Below are positions 51,958-59,816 of a stretch of DNA of 59,816 nucleotides, piece after piece (the first letter of the stretch is position 1; every line of letters begins with the position of its first letter). The stretch is from JBFJKD01 sp038106145. GTDB taxonomy: Bacteria > Pseudomonadota > Gammaproteobacteria > Pseudomonadales > Porticoccaceae. A model generated the notes under the pieces. That model was not told the origin of the DNA, made no database searches, and was given only the letters and a program-made list of their open reading frames with translations. Made by a program: the position numbers and the translations under genes. Location: the NCBI GenBank assembly GCA_038106145.1, contig JAYODD010000016.1, positions 1 through 59,816 of the forward strand, read 5' to 3'.

Positions 51958-53382
51958 TTATTTCTGTTGGATTTTCTCCACAATCGCGCTGGTGGAGCAG
52001 TCGTCGAGAAAATCCAGAACCTGTACCGCACCGCCGTAGCCTTCGACGATTTGCCAGCCGACCACCTGCTCCCTGGTGTAATCCCCGCCTTTGACCAGAA
52101 TATCCGGTTTGAGGCTTTCCAGTAACGGCTCCGGAGTGTCCTCGGAAAATGCGATAACCCAGTCGACCGCTTCGAGACCCGCCAGCACGGCCATGCGGCG
52201 CCCCTCGCTGTTGATGGGACGACCCGGACCCTTTAAGCGGGTAACCGATTCGTCGCTGTTGACCGCAACAATCAGCCGATCGCCCAGTTTGCGTGCCTGT
52301 TCGAGATAACCCACGTGGCCCGCGTGCAAAATATCAAAACAACCATTGGTGAAGACAATTTTTTCGCCGTGGGCGCGGGCATCGGCGATGTCCACCAGTA
52401 ACTGCTCGTGGTTAACCACACCGCGCTCGGACCCCTGCTCCCGCTGCACCGCGCGGCGCAACTCCGGCGCGCTCACGGTTGCCGTTCCCAATTTACCCAC
52501 CACAACCCCGGCCGCTATGTTGGCCAGCGCAACCGCCTCGGGCAACGGTGATCCCGCTGCCAGCGCCGCCGCCAGCACCGCGATCACCGTGTCCCCCGCG
52601 CCAGTGACATCGAACACTTCCCGCGCCCGTGCAGGTAAGTGTAATTCCGGGGCATCGCGGCGCAACAGCGTCATGCCCTGTTCCCCGCGGGTGATCAGCA
52701 GTGCCTCCAGATGTAACTCGTCAAGCAGCGCAAGTCCACGCTTCACCAGTTCCTGCTCGCCACCACAGGGGCCAACCACCACTTCAAATTCCTGAAGGTT
52801 CGGCGTCAGTAATGTCGCCCCGGCGTAGCGCGAAAAATCACTCCCCTTGGGATCCGCCAGCACCGGCACTCCGGCCCGCCGCGCCGCGGCGATCAGCGCC
52901 CGGGGATCCCGTAAAGCGCCCTTGGCGTAGTCCGACAATACCAGCACGCCAACGCCACTTAGCAGATCCGCTACTTTAGCGGGCAACGCATCAGCGTCCT
53001 CACTGCCGAAACCTTCTTCAAAATCGAGACGTAATAGTTGCTGGTGGCGACTAATCACTCTTAATTTGGTAATCGTGGGTTTTGCAGTGGAGCGGTGGAG
53101 GTCAGCGTGGATGCCGGCCGCATGTAGTCGCTCCTGCAACACGCCACCGGCTTCATCATTGCCCACTACCGCCACCAGCGCGGCGCCGGCCCCCAGCGAC
53201 ACCACGTTAAGCGCCACGTTGCCGGCGCCCCCGATACGATCTTCAATCTGATCCACCTTGACCACCGGCACCGGCGCTTCGGGAGAGATACGGGACGTCA
53301 TACCGTGCCAGTAACGGTCCAGCATCAAATCGCCAACAATCAAAATCTGAGCCCTGTCAAAGCGAGGTAGTGTGCTGTTCAC
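51958..53382 (-). CDS. hldE: Bifunctional heptose kinase/adenylyltransferase HldE
   Basis: A 474-residue two-domain enzyme of ADP-L-glycero-D-manno-heptose synthesis. The N-terminal ribokinase-type domain (about 1-320) shows ILIVGDLMLDRYW, APVPVV, NVALNVVSLGA and the GAGDTV active-site loop. The C-terminal cytidylyltransferase-type domain (about 345-474) has FTNGCFDILHAGHVGYL and VNSDESVTRLKGPGRP. A GTG at 53382 with GGAG upstream is the start. It supplies heptose for the WaaC step encoded upstream. Confidence 0.97.
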   Translation of the reverse strand: MNSTLPRFDRAQILIVGDLMLDRYWHGMTSRISPEAPVPVVKVDQIEDRIGGAGNVALNVVSLGAGAALVAVVGNDEAGGVLQERLHAAGIHADLHRSTAKPTITKLRVISRHQQLLRLDFEEGFGSEDADALPAKVADLLSGVGVLVLSDYAKGALRDPRALIAAARRAGVPVLADPKGSDFSRYAGATLLTPNLQEFEVVVGPCGGEQELVKRGLALLDELHLEALLITRGEQGMTLLRRDAPELHLPARAREVFDVTGAGDTVIAVLAAALAAGSPLPEAVALANIAAGVVVGKLGTATVSAPELRRAVQREQGSERGVVNHEQLLVDIADARAHGEKIVFTNGCFDILHAGHVGYLEQARKLGDRLIVAVNSDESVTRLKGPGRPINSEGRRMAVLAGLEAVDWVIAFSEDTPEPLLESLKPDILVKGGDYTREQVVGWQIVEGYGGAVQVLDFLDDCSTSAIVEKIQQK

Positions 53383-53520
53383 GGGGTTACTCCGTTTTAT
53401 CGCGCAATTTTGTGCGCTCGTTTATCCACGACCTGACAAGTATGCGTAGTCGATACTGTCAGGCAATGATGCTGTTCACGGGCTATTCGGGTCGGGGGCG
53501 GGATCGTCCACCGCGCCCCG

Positions 53521-54552
53521 CTATAACTGCTTTTGCAGCGCCGCCCATACCCGTTGCGGCGCGATACCTTTCAGGCATTGGGCCTGCGGACCTGAATACC
53601 CCTCCACCGCACACCCGCGGCGGTAGCATGGCATACAGGGAAAACCATCCACGCCCAAGTGTGAGGAATTGTACCCGGTTGCACCAATCAGGTGGGGATC
53701 TGTCGGTCCGTACAGCGTTACCGTAGGCATCCCCAGTGCCGCCGACAGGTGCGCCAGGCCAGTGTCCACACAGACCGCGCCCTGGCTGGCTTTAAGAATA
53801 CCCGCCAGTTGTCCGAGCATCAGGCGCGGCAGTACCTGAGCCTCGTCAAAACCCGCGGCAATGCGCAGCGCCTGCTGACGTTCCGCCTCTACACCCCAGG
53901 GCAACAACACGCGATACCCGGCCTCTGCGGCCAATGCCAGTAGCTGCCGCCAACTCTCCTCGGGCCAGCCTTTACTGGCCCAACTGGCATTATGAATAAA
54001 TACCAGGAAGGGTTCCTCCGGCAGAGCGACATCCGCTGTCGGCCACACCACCTCCTGCAAAGCAAAATCGGGTGGCGTGTCTGGCATCTGGTAATCGAGA
54101 GCGGCGGCAAATAACCGCCGCATGCGGTTGATGGCGTGTTGGTTTTTGTCCACCGGAATTTTTTTATGGTACGCGAAATGGGCACCCCACTCCCGCACGG
54201 ATGCCCTGTCGGGCCCAATTTTGTTGACGCTACGGGCCAACCAGGTAACCGCCGCACTTTTAAGATTAGTCTGCGCGTCGATCACCGCGGCGTATTGGGT
54301 CTGGCGCAACGCCGTTAGAAAATCCCCAAGCGCACCGTTGCGCCAACTGCTGACGGGCTGGCGGCGCCAGCGCCGATGGGCGGTGGCGATCACGCGAATT
54401 CCCGCCGGATGCCAGCGCGGAATTTCCGCAAAAGCTTCGTCTGCCACCCAGTCAAAACGCACGTCCGGCCGCGCCCGCCAGGCGTCAGTCACCGCCGGCA
54501 GGGTCTGCACCAGATCACCCATGGAGGACAGTTTGACGAGCAGTGCACGCAT
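53521..54552 (-). CDS. waaC: Lipopolysaccharide heptosyltransferase I (WaaC type)
   Basis: A 343-residue GT9 glycosyltransferase. It starts MRALLVKLSSMGDLVQTLPAV, the WaaC pattern (WaaF usually reads PAWVGDMVMAQ), and has the donor-binding DTGLAHLSAALGMPTVTLYG. It transfers the first heptose to Kdo. The ATG is at 54552; the reading to 54564 adds four residues. It lies 138 bp upstream of hldE on the same strand. Confidence 0.93.
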   Translation of the reverse strand: MRALLVKLSSMGDLVQTLPAVTDAWRARPDVRFDWVADEAFAEIPRWHPAGIRVIATAHRRWRRQPVSSWRNGALGDFLTALRQTQYAAVIDAQTNLKSAAVTWLARSVNKIGPDRASVREWGAHFAYHKKIPVDKNQHAINRMRRLFAAALDYQMPDTPPDFALQEVVWPTADVALPEEPFLVFIHNASWASKGWPEESWRQLLALAAEAGYRVLLPWGVEAERQQALRIAAGFDEAQVLPRLMLGQLAGILKASQGAVCVDTGLAHLSAALGMPTVTLYGPTDPHLIGATGYNSSHLGVDGFPCMPCYRRGCAVEGYSGPQAQCLKGIAPQRVWAALQKQL

Positions 54553-54687
54553 AGTGACAGTCACTTTTGTTGGTGGAACGGCCAGCGACGGTATTGTGCT
54601 GTGTTGCGCGGAATTTTTCTACGACGACCGAGAGGGTTGATGACGTAAGGACCGTTACGCGACGGTAACATACTGGTGGTTTACGCG

Positions 54688-55449
54688 TTATTCATGACCA
54701 AAATAGTTTTCCACCCGGCGTATTATTTTCTTGTCCCGGTCATCCAGTGCGGCTTTGTCGGCGTAGGACAAATAAAACCTGAGGCGTTGCGTCCTGCTCA
54801 GTTGCAGCTTTGCCACCTTGTCCAGACAGGCCAGATCCTTAATTATCCGACGTTTTACCAAACCGCCAGGCCAGAAACGCCCGGACGGGCAATCGATGAA
54901 ATAGACGGTTGGCGTGGCGTGGCGCGTCACCAGAATATTTCGCCACTTGAGATCGTTGTGACAAAAGTTGTTGTCGTGTAATTTACGCACGGCGTCGGCG
55001 ACCTGGCGCGCAACCCCTTGCACCCACGACCGCGATTTCAGCTCCTGGCAACCGTTGCGGGCGAGCGTCGCCAAATCCACCGTATCGGCCTGTTCGCGCA
55101 ACACCAGCACGCCCCGGCGCTCGCCATTCAATCCTCGTTGTTCACCAAAGGCTACCAGTGGCGGTGTGGGAATACCGAGTTTATTGAACAAACACAGATT
55201 TTGCCATTCCGCCCGCGCGCGACTGGCTCCCAACCAGCGCCGCAGCCATTTACCGCCACTGCGATACCGCTTCACATAATAACCGACACCCTGTACCGAC
55301 GTGTGTACCACCTCGTTGACTGGTCCCTTACTGACCGATTCCCCCGGCCAGGAGAAAGCTGTCTCGAAATCCGCAAAGGGCACATTGCCCCCACCGCGCA
55401 TATAGTCGGCGGTAATCTGCCATTGCGATCGCCATACCCACTGACTCAT
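54688..55449 (-). CDS. LPS kinase family protein (Kdo/WaaP-InaA type)
   Basis: A 253-residue protein-kinase-fold enzyme. The ATP lysine is likely Lys60 (YYVKRY), the catalytic loop is H164-N-D166-LKWRN171, and the metal-binding Asp is in FIDCPSG (Asp186). Such proteins phosphorylate Kdo or heptose in the LPS inner core. It lies just upstream of waaC. Whether the target is Kdo (KdkA-like) or heptose (WaaP-like) cannot be settled from sequence alone. Confidence 0.88.
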   Translation of the reverse strand: MSQWVWRSQWQITADYMRGGGNVPFADFETAFSWPGESVSKGPVNEVVHTSVQGVGYYVKRYRSGGKWLRRWLGASRARAEWQNLCLFNKLGIPTPPLVAFGEQRGLNGERRGVLVLREQADTVDLATLARNGCQELKSRSWVQGVARQVADAVRKLHDNNFCHNDLKWRNILVTRHATPTVYFIDCPSGRFWPGGLVKRRIIKDLACLDKVAKLQLSRTQRLRFYLSYADKAALDDRDKKIIRRVENYFGHE

Positions 55450-55724
55450 GGTACGTTCGCCCCCCTTTTTGCGTTACCCCCATCCGCACACTCTTTGCGT
55501 GCTCGATTTGCGGTGATCGCTCATTCAACCCGTCCCAAAAGTATGTTTTATTGTGCTGCCGCCATTGTAACCTTTTTGCGTGGCGCGGTTGAAATGCAGC
55601 GCGCTAACAAAAACCATTTACCGTTGGGCGATCAAAATTTTTGCCCGGGCATTCAGGCTGTTGCTAATCAATCAGGAGTGATTACACTTGCCCACTCAAT
55701 AACGCGGAGCCGCATCCACAGGCT

Positions 55725-56348
55725 ATGGAACGTATCGATCACAATCGCTATCTTGAATTAACCCGCGATGCAGCGCTAATCGAAGCGGATGCTCACGGCG
55801 CCAAGGTGCTACGGCTGGCAAGTGGCAATTACCTGAAGCTGTTTCGCGTAAAACGTTTATTCAGCTCCGCGCGCATTTTTTCTTACACTCAGCGCTTCGT
55901 ACGCAACGCCCGCTTGCTCGCCGCGCGCGGCGTACCGACGGTCGTCGTGGTGGCTGACTATGATATTCCCGCTCTCGAGCGCTCCGCCGTATGTTATCAA
56001 CCCCTGGCCGGAAACACACTGCGCAGCATCGCCGCCACACTCGACGCAGCGGCCATCGAACAGCTCGGCGCATTCGTGCGCGGGTTACACGACAAAGGTA
56101 TTTATTTTCGCTCCCTGCACCTGGGTAATATCGTGTTGACGCCGGACAACCAGTTGGGCCTGATCGACATTTCCGACCTGCAAGTGTCCTCGCGCCCCCT
56201 GCACCAACGGCGGCGTATAAGAAACTTCCGCCACCTGCTGCGGGTCGCAAAAGATAGAGCTGTGCTTGCGAAATATGAGAACAACCTTGCCGCCGGGTAT
56301 GGCGATGGGCGGGTGAGCAGCGCCATCAGCCGTTATTTCGCGCCCTAG
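55725..56348 (+). CDS. Kinase-fold protein with altered catalytic loop (toluene-tolerance/InaA type)
   Basis: A 207-residue protein with kinase-fold features: Lys38 in NYLKLFR, LGAFVRGLHDKGIYF, and the metal-binding Asp148 in LGLIDISD. The catalytic loop reads FRSLHLGN (128-135), so the Asp of the usual HxDxxxxN is Ser130, while the Asn135 remains. It may use an altered mechanism or be a pseudokinase. It is divergent from the kinase at 54688 and convergent with the carbamoyltransferase. A role in LPS core modification is inferred. Confidence 0.8.
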   Translation: MERIDHNRYLELTRDAALIEADAHGAKVLRLASGNYLKLFRVKRLFSSARIFSYTQRFVRNARLLAARGVPTVVVVADYDIPALERSAVCYQPLAGNTLRSIAATLDAAAIEQLGAFVRGLHDKGIYFRSLHLGNIVLTPDNQLGLIDISDLQVSSRPLHQRRRIRNFRHLLRVAKDRAVLAKYENNLAAGYGDGRVSSAISRYFAP

Positions 56349-56418
56349 CGGTGACCCATCGCCCGTGGACCATCTATCTTGCGGCAACCTGCCGGGGAAA
56401 AACCATGCGCAGGTATTG

Positions 56419-58146
56419 CTATTTTGTTACCAACACATCTTCCATAATCAGATACTGCAAATCCGACCCATAGAACATATTCAGCGCATCGGTCGGCGAG
56501 CAAATCATCGGCTCGCCCCGCCGGTTTAACGAGGTATTGAGCACCACGCCATTACCAGTCAGCTTCTCCATCTCTTCCATTAGCGCGTAATAGCGCGGGT
56601 TGTGTTCACGGGTCAACGCCTGAGCGCGGGCCGTACCGTCTTCGTGCACCACTTCCGGAACACGCGCTTTCCATTCCTCCGTCACCGCAAAAGTAAAGGT
56701 CATGAACGGTGCCGGGTGGTCGGTCTGGAACATCTGTGGCGCCACGCGATCCAGCATGCTCGGGCAAAAAGGTCGCCAGCGCTCGCGAAACTTGATCTGT
56801 TCATTGATACGCGCGGCAATGCCCGGCGCACTTGGACATCCGAGGATAGAGCGCCCGCCCAGCGCCCGCGGACCAAATTCCATGCGGCCCTGAAACCACG
56901 CCACCGGATTGCCATCAGCAAGAATTTTGGCAATGCGCTCCGGCACCCGATCAATAATTTGATAACGCGGCTTGTGATCGTGTCGCTCGCAGGCCAGCAC
57001 GCATTCGTCGTTGGAGTATTGGGGTCCGAGGTACACGTGCGCCATTTTCTCCGGGGCGATACCCCGTTTGACCAGCGCGTAGGATGCCGCCCCCACCGCG
57101 GTGCCGGAATCTCCGGATGCGGGTTGCACATACAATTCCCGCACAGCGGGATGGGCAATAATTTTTTGATTTAACTTGACGTTCAGCGCCCCGCCACCGG
57201 AAAACGCCAGCTTGCCGGTTTCCCGCAAAATATCGCCAAGGTAATAATCCATCAGCTTGAGCACGACCTGTTCGTACAGCGCCTGAATGGCCGCGGCGTA
57301 GTGGATATAGGGGTCATCCGCCATATCCCCGACCCGGCGCGGGCCCAACCACTCGGTCAACTTGTTACTGAAATAAAAACCGACCCCGTTTTCCTTGTAG
57401 CGGCGCAGGCCAACGGTATTGACGTAGCGGGTATTGATGGTGAAATTTCTGCCATCAAAATCAACCAGACGGGAAAAATCGTATTTGGCGGGGTCCCCGT
57501 AGGGCGCCATGCCCATCACCTTGTATTCACCGTCGAGCATCTCAAAACCCAGATACTCTGTGATCGCCCCGTACAGGCCACCCAGAGAATCGGGATCGTA
57601 AAACTCTTTTATTTTATGAATTTTGCCATTTTCACCGTAGCCGAAAAATGTGGTGGCGTACTCGCCCTTGCCATCCACCCCCATAATCGCCGTTTTCTCG
57701 CTGAAACCGCTCAGATGATAGGCGCTGGAGGCGTGCGCCAGATGGTGCTCCACCGGCTCAAATTGAACTTTTCCGGGGTCGATGCCCAGTTGCACCAGCA
57801 GATCGAAGACGCGTCGACGGTAGCGTCGATAACGGCGGTTACCGTTGCAGATCGCATCGAGGGCGCGATCGGGTGCGTACCAGTAGCGGCGTGCGAAATG
57901 CCAGCGGGCGGGGGATAAAATTGATATCGGCGCAAAAGGCACCGCCACCACGTCGACATCCTGTGGCCTCACGCCGGCAAATTCGAGGCAAAACTTTGCC
58001 GCCTCGTAGGGCATTTTTCCCTTCGCGTGCTTATCGCGAATGAAACGTTCTTCCTCGGCCGCCGCGACCAGCTTGGCGTCCACGTAAATTGCCGCCGACG
58101 GATCGTGATTCAGCGCTCCAGAAAGTCCAAGAATAATCGTTGCCAC
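56419..58146 (-). CDS. Carbamoyltransferase (NodU/TobZ family), LPS core type
   Basis: A 575-residue carbamoyltransferase. The Kae1-like N-domain has His14 (LSGALNHDPSAAI), the HHLAHASSAYH metal site (from His134) and GVDGKGEYATT. The C-terminal domain carries the EFGPRALGGRSIL and NTSLNRRGEPMICSP motifs. In Pseudomonas a homologue beside LPS kinases adds a carbamoyl group to a core heptose (WapO). The same context here supports that role. It is 9 bp downstream of the tandem kinase gene. Confidence 0.92.
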   Translation of the reverse strand: MATIILGLSGALNHDPSAAIYVDAKLVAAAEEERFIRDKHAKGKMPYEAAKFCLEFAGVRPQDVDVVAVPFAPISILSPARWHFARRYWYAPDRALDAICNGNRRYRRYRRRVFDLLVQLGIDPGKVQFEPVEHHLAHASSAYHLSGFSEKTAIMGVDGKGEYATTFFGYGENGKIHKIKEFYDPDSLGGLYGAITEYLGFEMLDGEYKVMGMAPYGDPAKYDFSRLVDFDGRNFTINTRYVNTVGLRRYKENGVGFYFSNKLTEWLGPRRVGDMADDPYIHYAAAIQALYEQVVLKLMDYYLGDILRETGKLAFSGGGALNVKLNQKIIAHPAVRELYVQPASGDSGTAVGAASYALVKRGIAPEKMAHVYLGPQYSNDECVLACERHDHKPRYQIIDRVPERIAKILADGNPVAWFQGRMEFGPRALGGRSILGCPSAPGIAARINEQIKFRERWRPFCPSMLDRVAPQMFQTDHPAPFMTFTFAVTEEWKARVPEVVHEDGTARAQALTREHNPRYYALMEEMEKLTGNGVVLNTSLNRRGEPMICSPTDALNMFYGSDLQYLIMEDVLVTK

Positions 58147-58155
58147 TGTCCAACC

Positions 58156-59562
58156 TTAGTTAGGGGGGAATAACAAGCCTGCGCGCCGCGCAAACGGTTC
58201 TAGCAGTTGCACAAAATGTTCGCGGGTTTCACCCTGCCAATTTTGCAAAAAACGCAGTAGATCCCGCCGGTAAACCGCTACAAATTTATTTTGTGAATCG
58301 TGCCAGCGCATGGAGTCCAGGTCGATGATATGTAAACGGTAGGCAAACACCATAAAGTTGGTTGCCTTCATGTCCCCGTGGGTTACATGATTGCGCCACA
58401 TAATATCAAATAAACGTACGATTTCCGCGTCGAGCCACTCCGGTATGGATTTTCTGTCGGTTTTAAGCAGCCACGAAGCGAGGTTCTCACCGTCGATAAA
58501 GTCGGTCAGCAAATACGCCACGCGACGCAGTGGACCCACCCGGTTTTCCCGCAGCGCTACGGGCAACGGTGTCGCCACCCCCAACAATTGCAAGCGGTGA
58601 GCATTCTGCCACGATACCCAGGCGCGGCTGGGCCGCCAACAACGGCTGACGCCGTGCCAAAAATTTTTGATATTGTAAATTTTCAGAACGCGGTCCTGAC
58701 CCTCGCAATCCACCTTGATCACGGTAGCCGTATTGCCTCTTTTTAAAAATTTTGCGCCACCGACTTCGGCATCCGGTTCATTCATGAGCCTGGTCAACCG
58801 CCGGGTTTCCAGGTCCCGGCGCATCGCTATAAAGCGGTGACGATCCACGCTGACTGAAAATTCCGTACAGGAGCGCACGGTTTTTTGCAGGTATCTGGCG
58901 ATGCGCACAGCGCGCATGCGGGTAGTCGCTGCCTGCACCGCTGCCAGCGACGGCACACCCTCGCCGTAGGCATCCAGCACATCGGGGAGCAAGGGATCGT
59001 AGTCTGGCACCATCTGCGCAAAGAACAATCCGATATTGTCCTCGACAGGACCCTGCAAGACGGACACGCCGCCGCCGTCGATAGCCAACAGCTTGCCGCG
59101 ACTCAGCAGAAAATTATCGAGGTGAATATCCGCCTGCATCGAGCCAGCCCGGTGCAGCTTTCCCACTATGCTCAGCGCATCGCGCAGCAGTGGCAACAAT
59201 TGTTTCGCGGACAGGCCGTTGTAACAGTCCTGCAAACTGACGGCGTCGTCGAGAAATTCGCAGCCGAGAAAATAACTGTCGTCAGCAGCGTCTATCAACG
59301 TCCATATTTCCGCCCCATGGGGAACCCGTGCGGCCGCCATGGCCCGCAGCCCAGCGCGCTCCCGGTCAAAATCCCGGGCGCGAAAAAAAAGCTTAACCAG
59401 CGTGTCCGTGTTGTGCCAGCGGGCGCGAAACACCAGACGCCTGCCGGGCAGATGGCGATAAATTTGCTCGCACCGCATTGTTTCACGCCCGGGTGTGGCA
59501 ATATCAAACGGCGCCTGCAATCCGATGGGCGCACTTTTCAATTCGTCAACGGAGCGCAACAT
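58156..59562 (-). CDS. Tandem kinase-domain LPS core protein
   Basis: A 468-residue protein with two kinase-fold domains. The first (about 30-200) has Lys57, a loop QADIHLDN (143-150) with Gln in place of the usual His, and AIDGGG (Asp162). The second (about 265-460) has Lys294 (RVLKIYN), the intact loop H395-G-D397-MKATN402 and IIDLDS (Asp414). Similar long kinases occur next to waaP in Pseudomonas LPS clusters. Both domains keep the catalytic Asp. The substrates are unknown. Confidence 0.88.
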   Translation of the reverse strand: MLRSVDELKSAPIGLQAPFDIATPGRETMRCEQIYRHLPGRRLVFRARWHNTDTLVKLFFRARDFDRERAGLRAMAAARVPHGAEIWTLIDAADDSYFLGCEFLDDAVSLQDCYNGLSAKQLLPLLRDALSIVGKLHRAGSMQADIHLDNFLLSRGKLLAIDGGGVSVLQGPVEDNIGLFFAQMVPDYDPLLPDVLDAYGEGVPSLAAVQAATTRMRAVRIARYLQKTVRSCTEFSVSVDRHRFIAMRRDLETRRLTRLMNEPDAEVGGAKFLKRGNTATVIKVDCEGQDRVLKIYNIKNFWHGVSRCWRPSRAWVSWQNAHRLQLLGVATPLPVALRENRVGPLRRVAYLLTDFIDGENLASWLLKTDRKSIPEWLDAEIVRLFDIMWRNHVTHGDMKATNFMVFAYRLHIIDLDSMRWHDSQNKFVAVYRRDLLRFLQNWQGETREHFVQLLEPFARRAGLLFPPN

Positions 59563-59675
59563 TCGCCGTTACCCTGGCTCCACGCCTGATTTACCCCACC
59601 GCGGCGTGCAGCCTGCGGACACCCTCCGCTGCGCCCCGGCAACAGGGCAGGCAGCGCACAACCCCCCGCCGCGTT

Positions 59676-59816
59676 TCATAACGGAGATCGCTGGGTTGCA
59701 GTGGACGCGACAACGGACGCATTTACCGGGACGCGTGTCGCGAGCGCATCGAGCACCTGTTGCGGCCTTAGATCATTCAAACATTTCAAATGGCCCTGGG
59801 GGCAGTCCCTTGTCAA
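59676..59816 (-). CDS. C-terminal end of a GT9 heptosyltransferase-like protein (partial)
   Basis: A minus-strand reading frame enters from the right edge and ends at a TGA at 59676-59678, giving 46 residues. It begins RDCPQGHLKCLNDLRPQQV, resembling the cysteine-containing C-terminus of GT9 heptosyltransferases (C-P-x-G-H-x-x-C-x-x-x-L-x-P-x-x-V). Its position upstream of the LPS kinases fits a WaaF- or other heptosyltransferase-type gene. Only the tail is visible, so the assignment is tentative. The 113 bp before the tandem kinase gene hold no other gene. Confidence 0.6.
   Translation of the reverse strand: MTRDCPQGHLKCLNDLRPQQVLDALATRVPVNASVVASTATQRSPL

Overview
The window looks like chromosomal DNA of a Cellvibrionales/Pseudomonas-like gammaproteobacterium. 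This is inferred from gene content and order: the parE-yqiA-cpdA-yqiB-nudF-tolC block, WaaA/HldE/WaaC with a Pseudomonas-style set of LPS-core kinases and a carbamoyltransferase, AceK, EttA, and type I-E cas genes of the Escherichia kind. The DNA is GC-rich and tightly packed with genes. Several genes appear to start with TTG or GTG behind good Shine-Dalgarno sequences.

Layout. (1) 1-10.7 kb: a type I-E CRISPR-Cas locus, all on the minus strand. The order is a WYL-domain regulator, a small Tudor-like protein, cas3, cas8e, cas11, cas7e, cas5e, cas6e, cas1, cas2, an AT-rich leader and an array of eight visible repeats that runs off the left edge. (2) 10.8-16.5 kb: a minus-strand valine/isobutyrate catabolic operon (mmsA, acyl-CoA dehydrogenase, enoyl-CoA hydratase, 3-hydroxyisobutyryl-CoA hydrolase, mmsB). 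(3) 16.7-24.6 kb: an SDR, an SLC13/RCK transporter, ettA, a SPOR lipoprotein, a DUF4404 protein, a GDT1-type membrane protein, and amtB behind a strong sigma-54 promoter match. (4) 24.6-27.5 kb: a cobalamin riboswitch controlling btuB and a DUF6580 membrane protein. (5) 27.5-33.9 kb: radA; a protein with three DnaT-like domains overlapping a phage lambda P-like protein; aceK; a charged secreted protein; an MscS channel. (6) 33.9-39.2 kb: a full beta-oxidation cycle (two acyl-CoA dehydrogenases, MaoC hydratase, SDR, thiolase). (7) 39.4-47.9 kb: parC, parE, yqiA, cpdA, DUF1249, nudF and divergent tolC. (8) 47.9-59.8 kb: LPS inner-core genes (waaA, hldE, waaC, several kinase-fold proteins, a carbamoyltransferase, the end of a GT9 glycosyltransferase), with an unassigned three-gene FAD oxidoreductase / aldo-keto reductase / P-loop kinase operon among them.

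Points of most interest: the Tudor-like protein and WYL regulator at the head of the cas operon; the triple-DnaT plus P-like pair, which resembles domesticated phage helicase-loading genes; the FAD/AKR/P-loop operon inside the LPS block; the btuB-DUF6580 pair under a B12 riboswitch; an acyl-CoA dehydrogenase pair in which one member lacks the catalytic glutamate; and kinase-fold LPS proteins with altered catalytic loops. No tRNA, rRNA, insertion sequence or prophage was seen.
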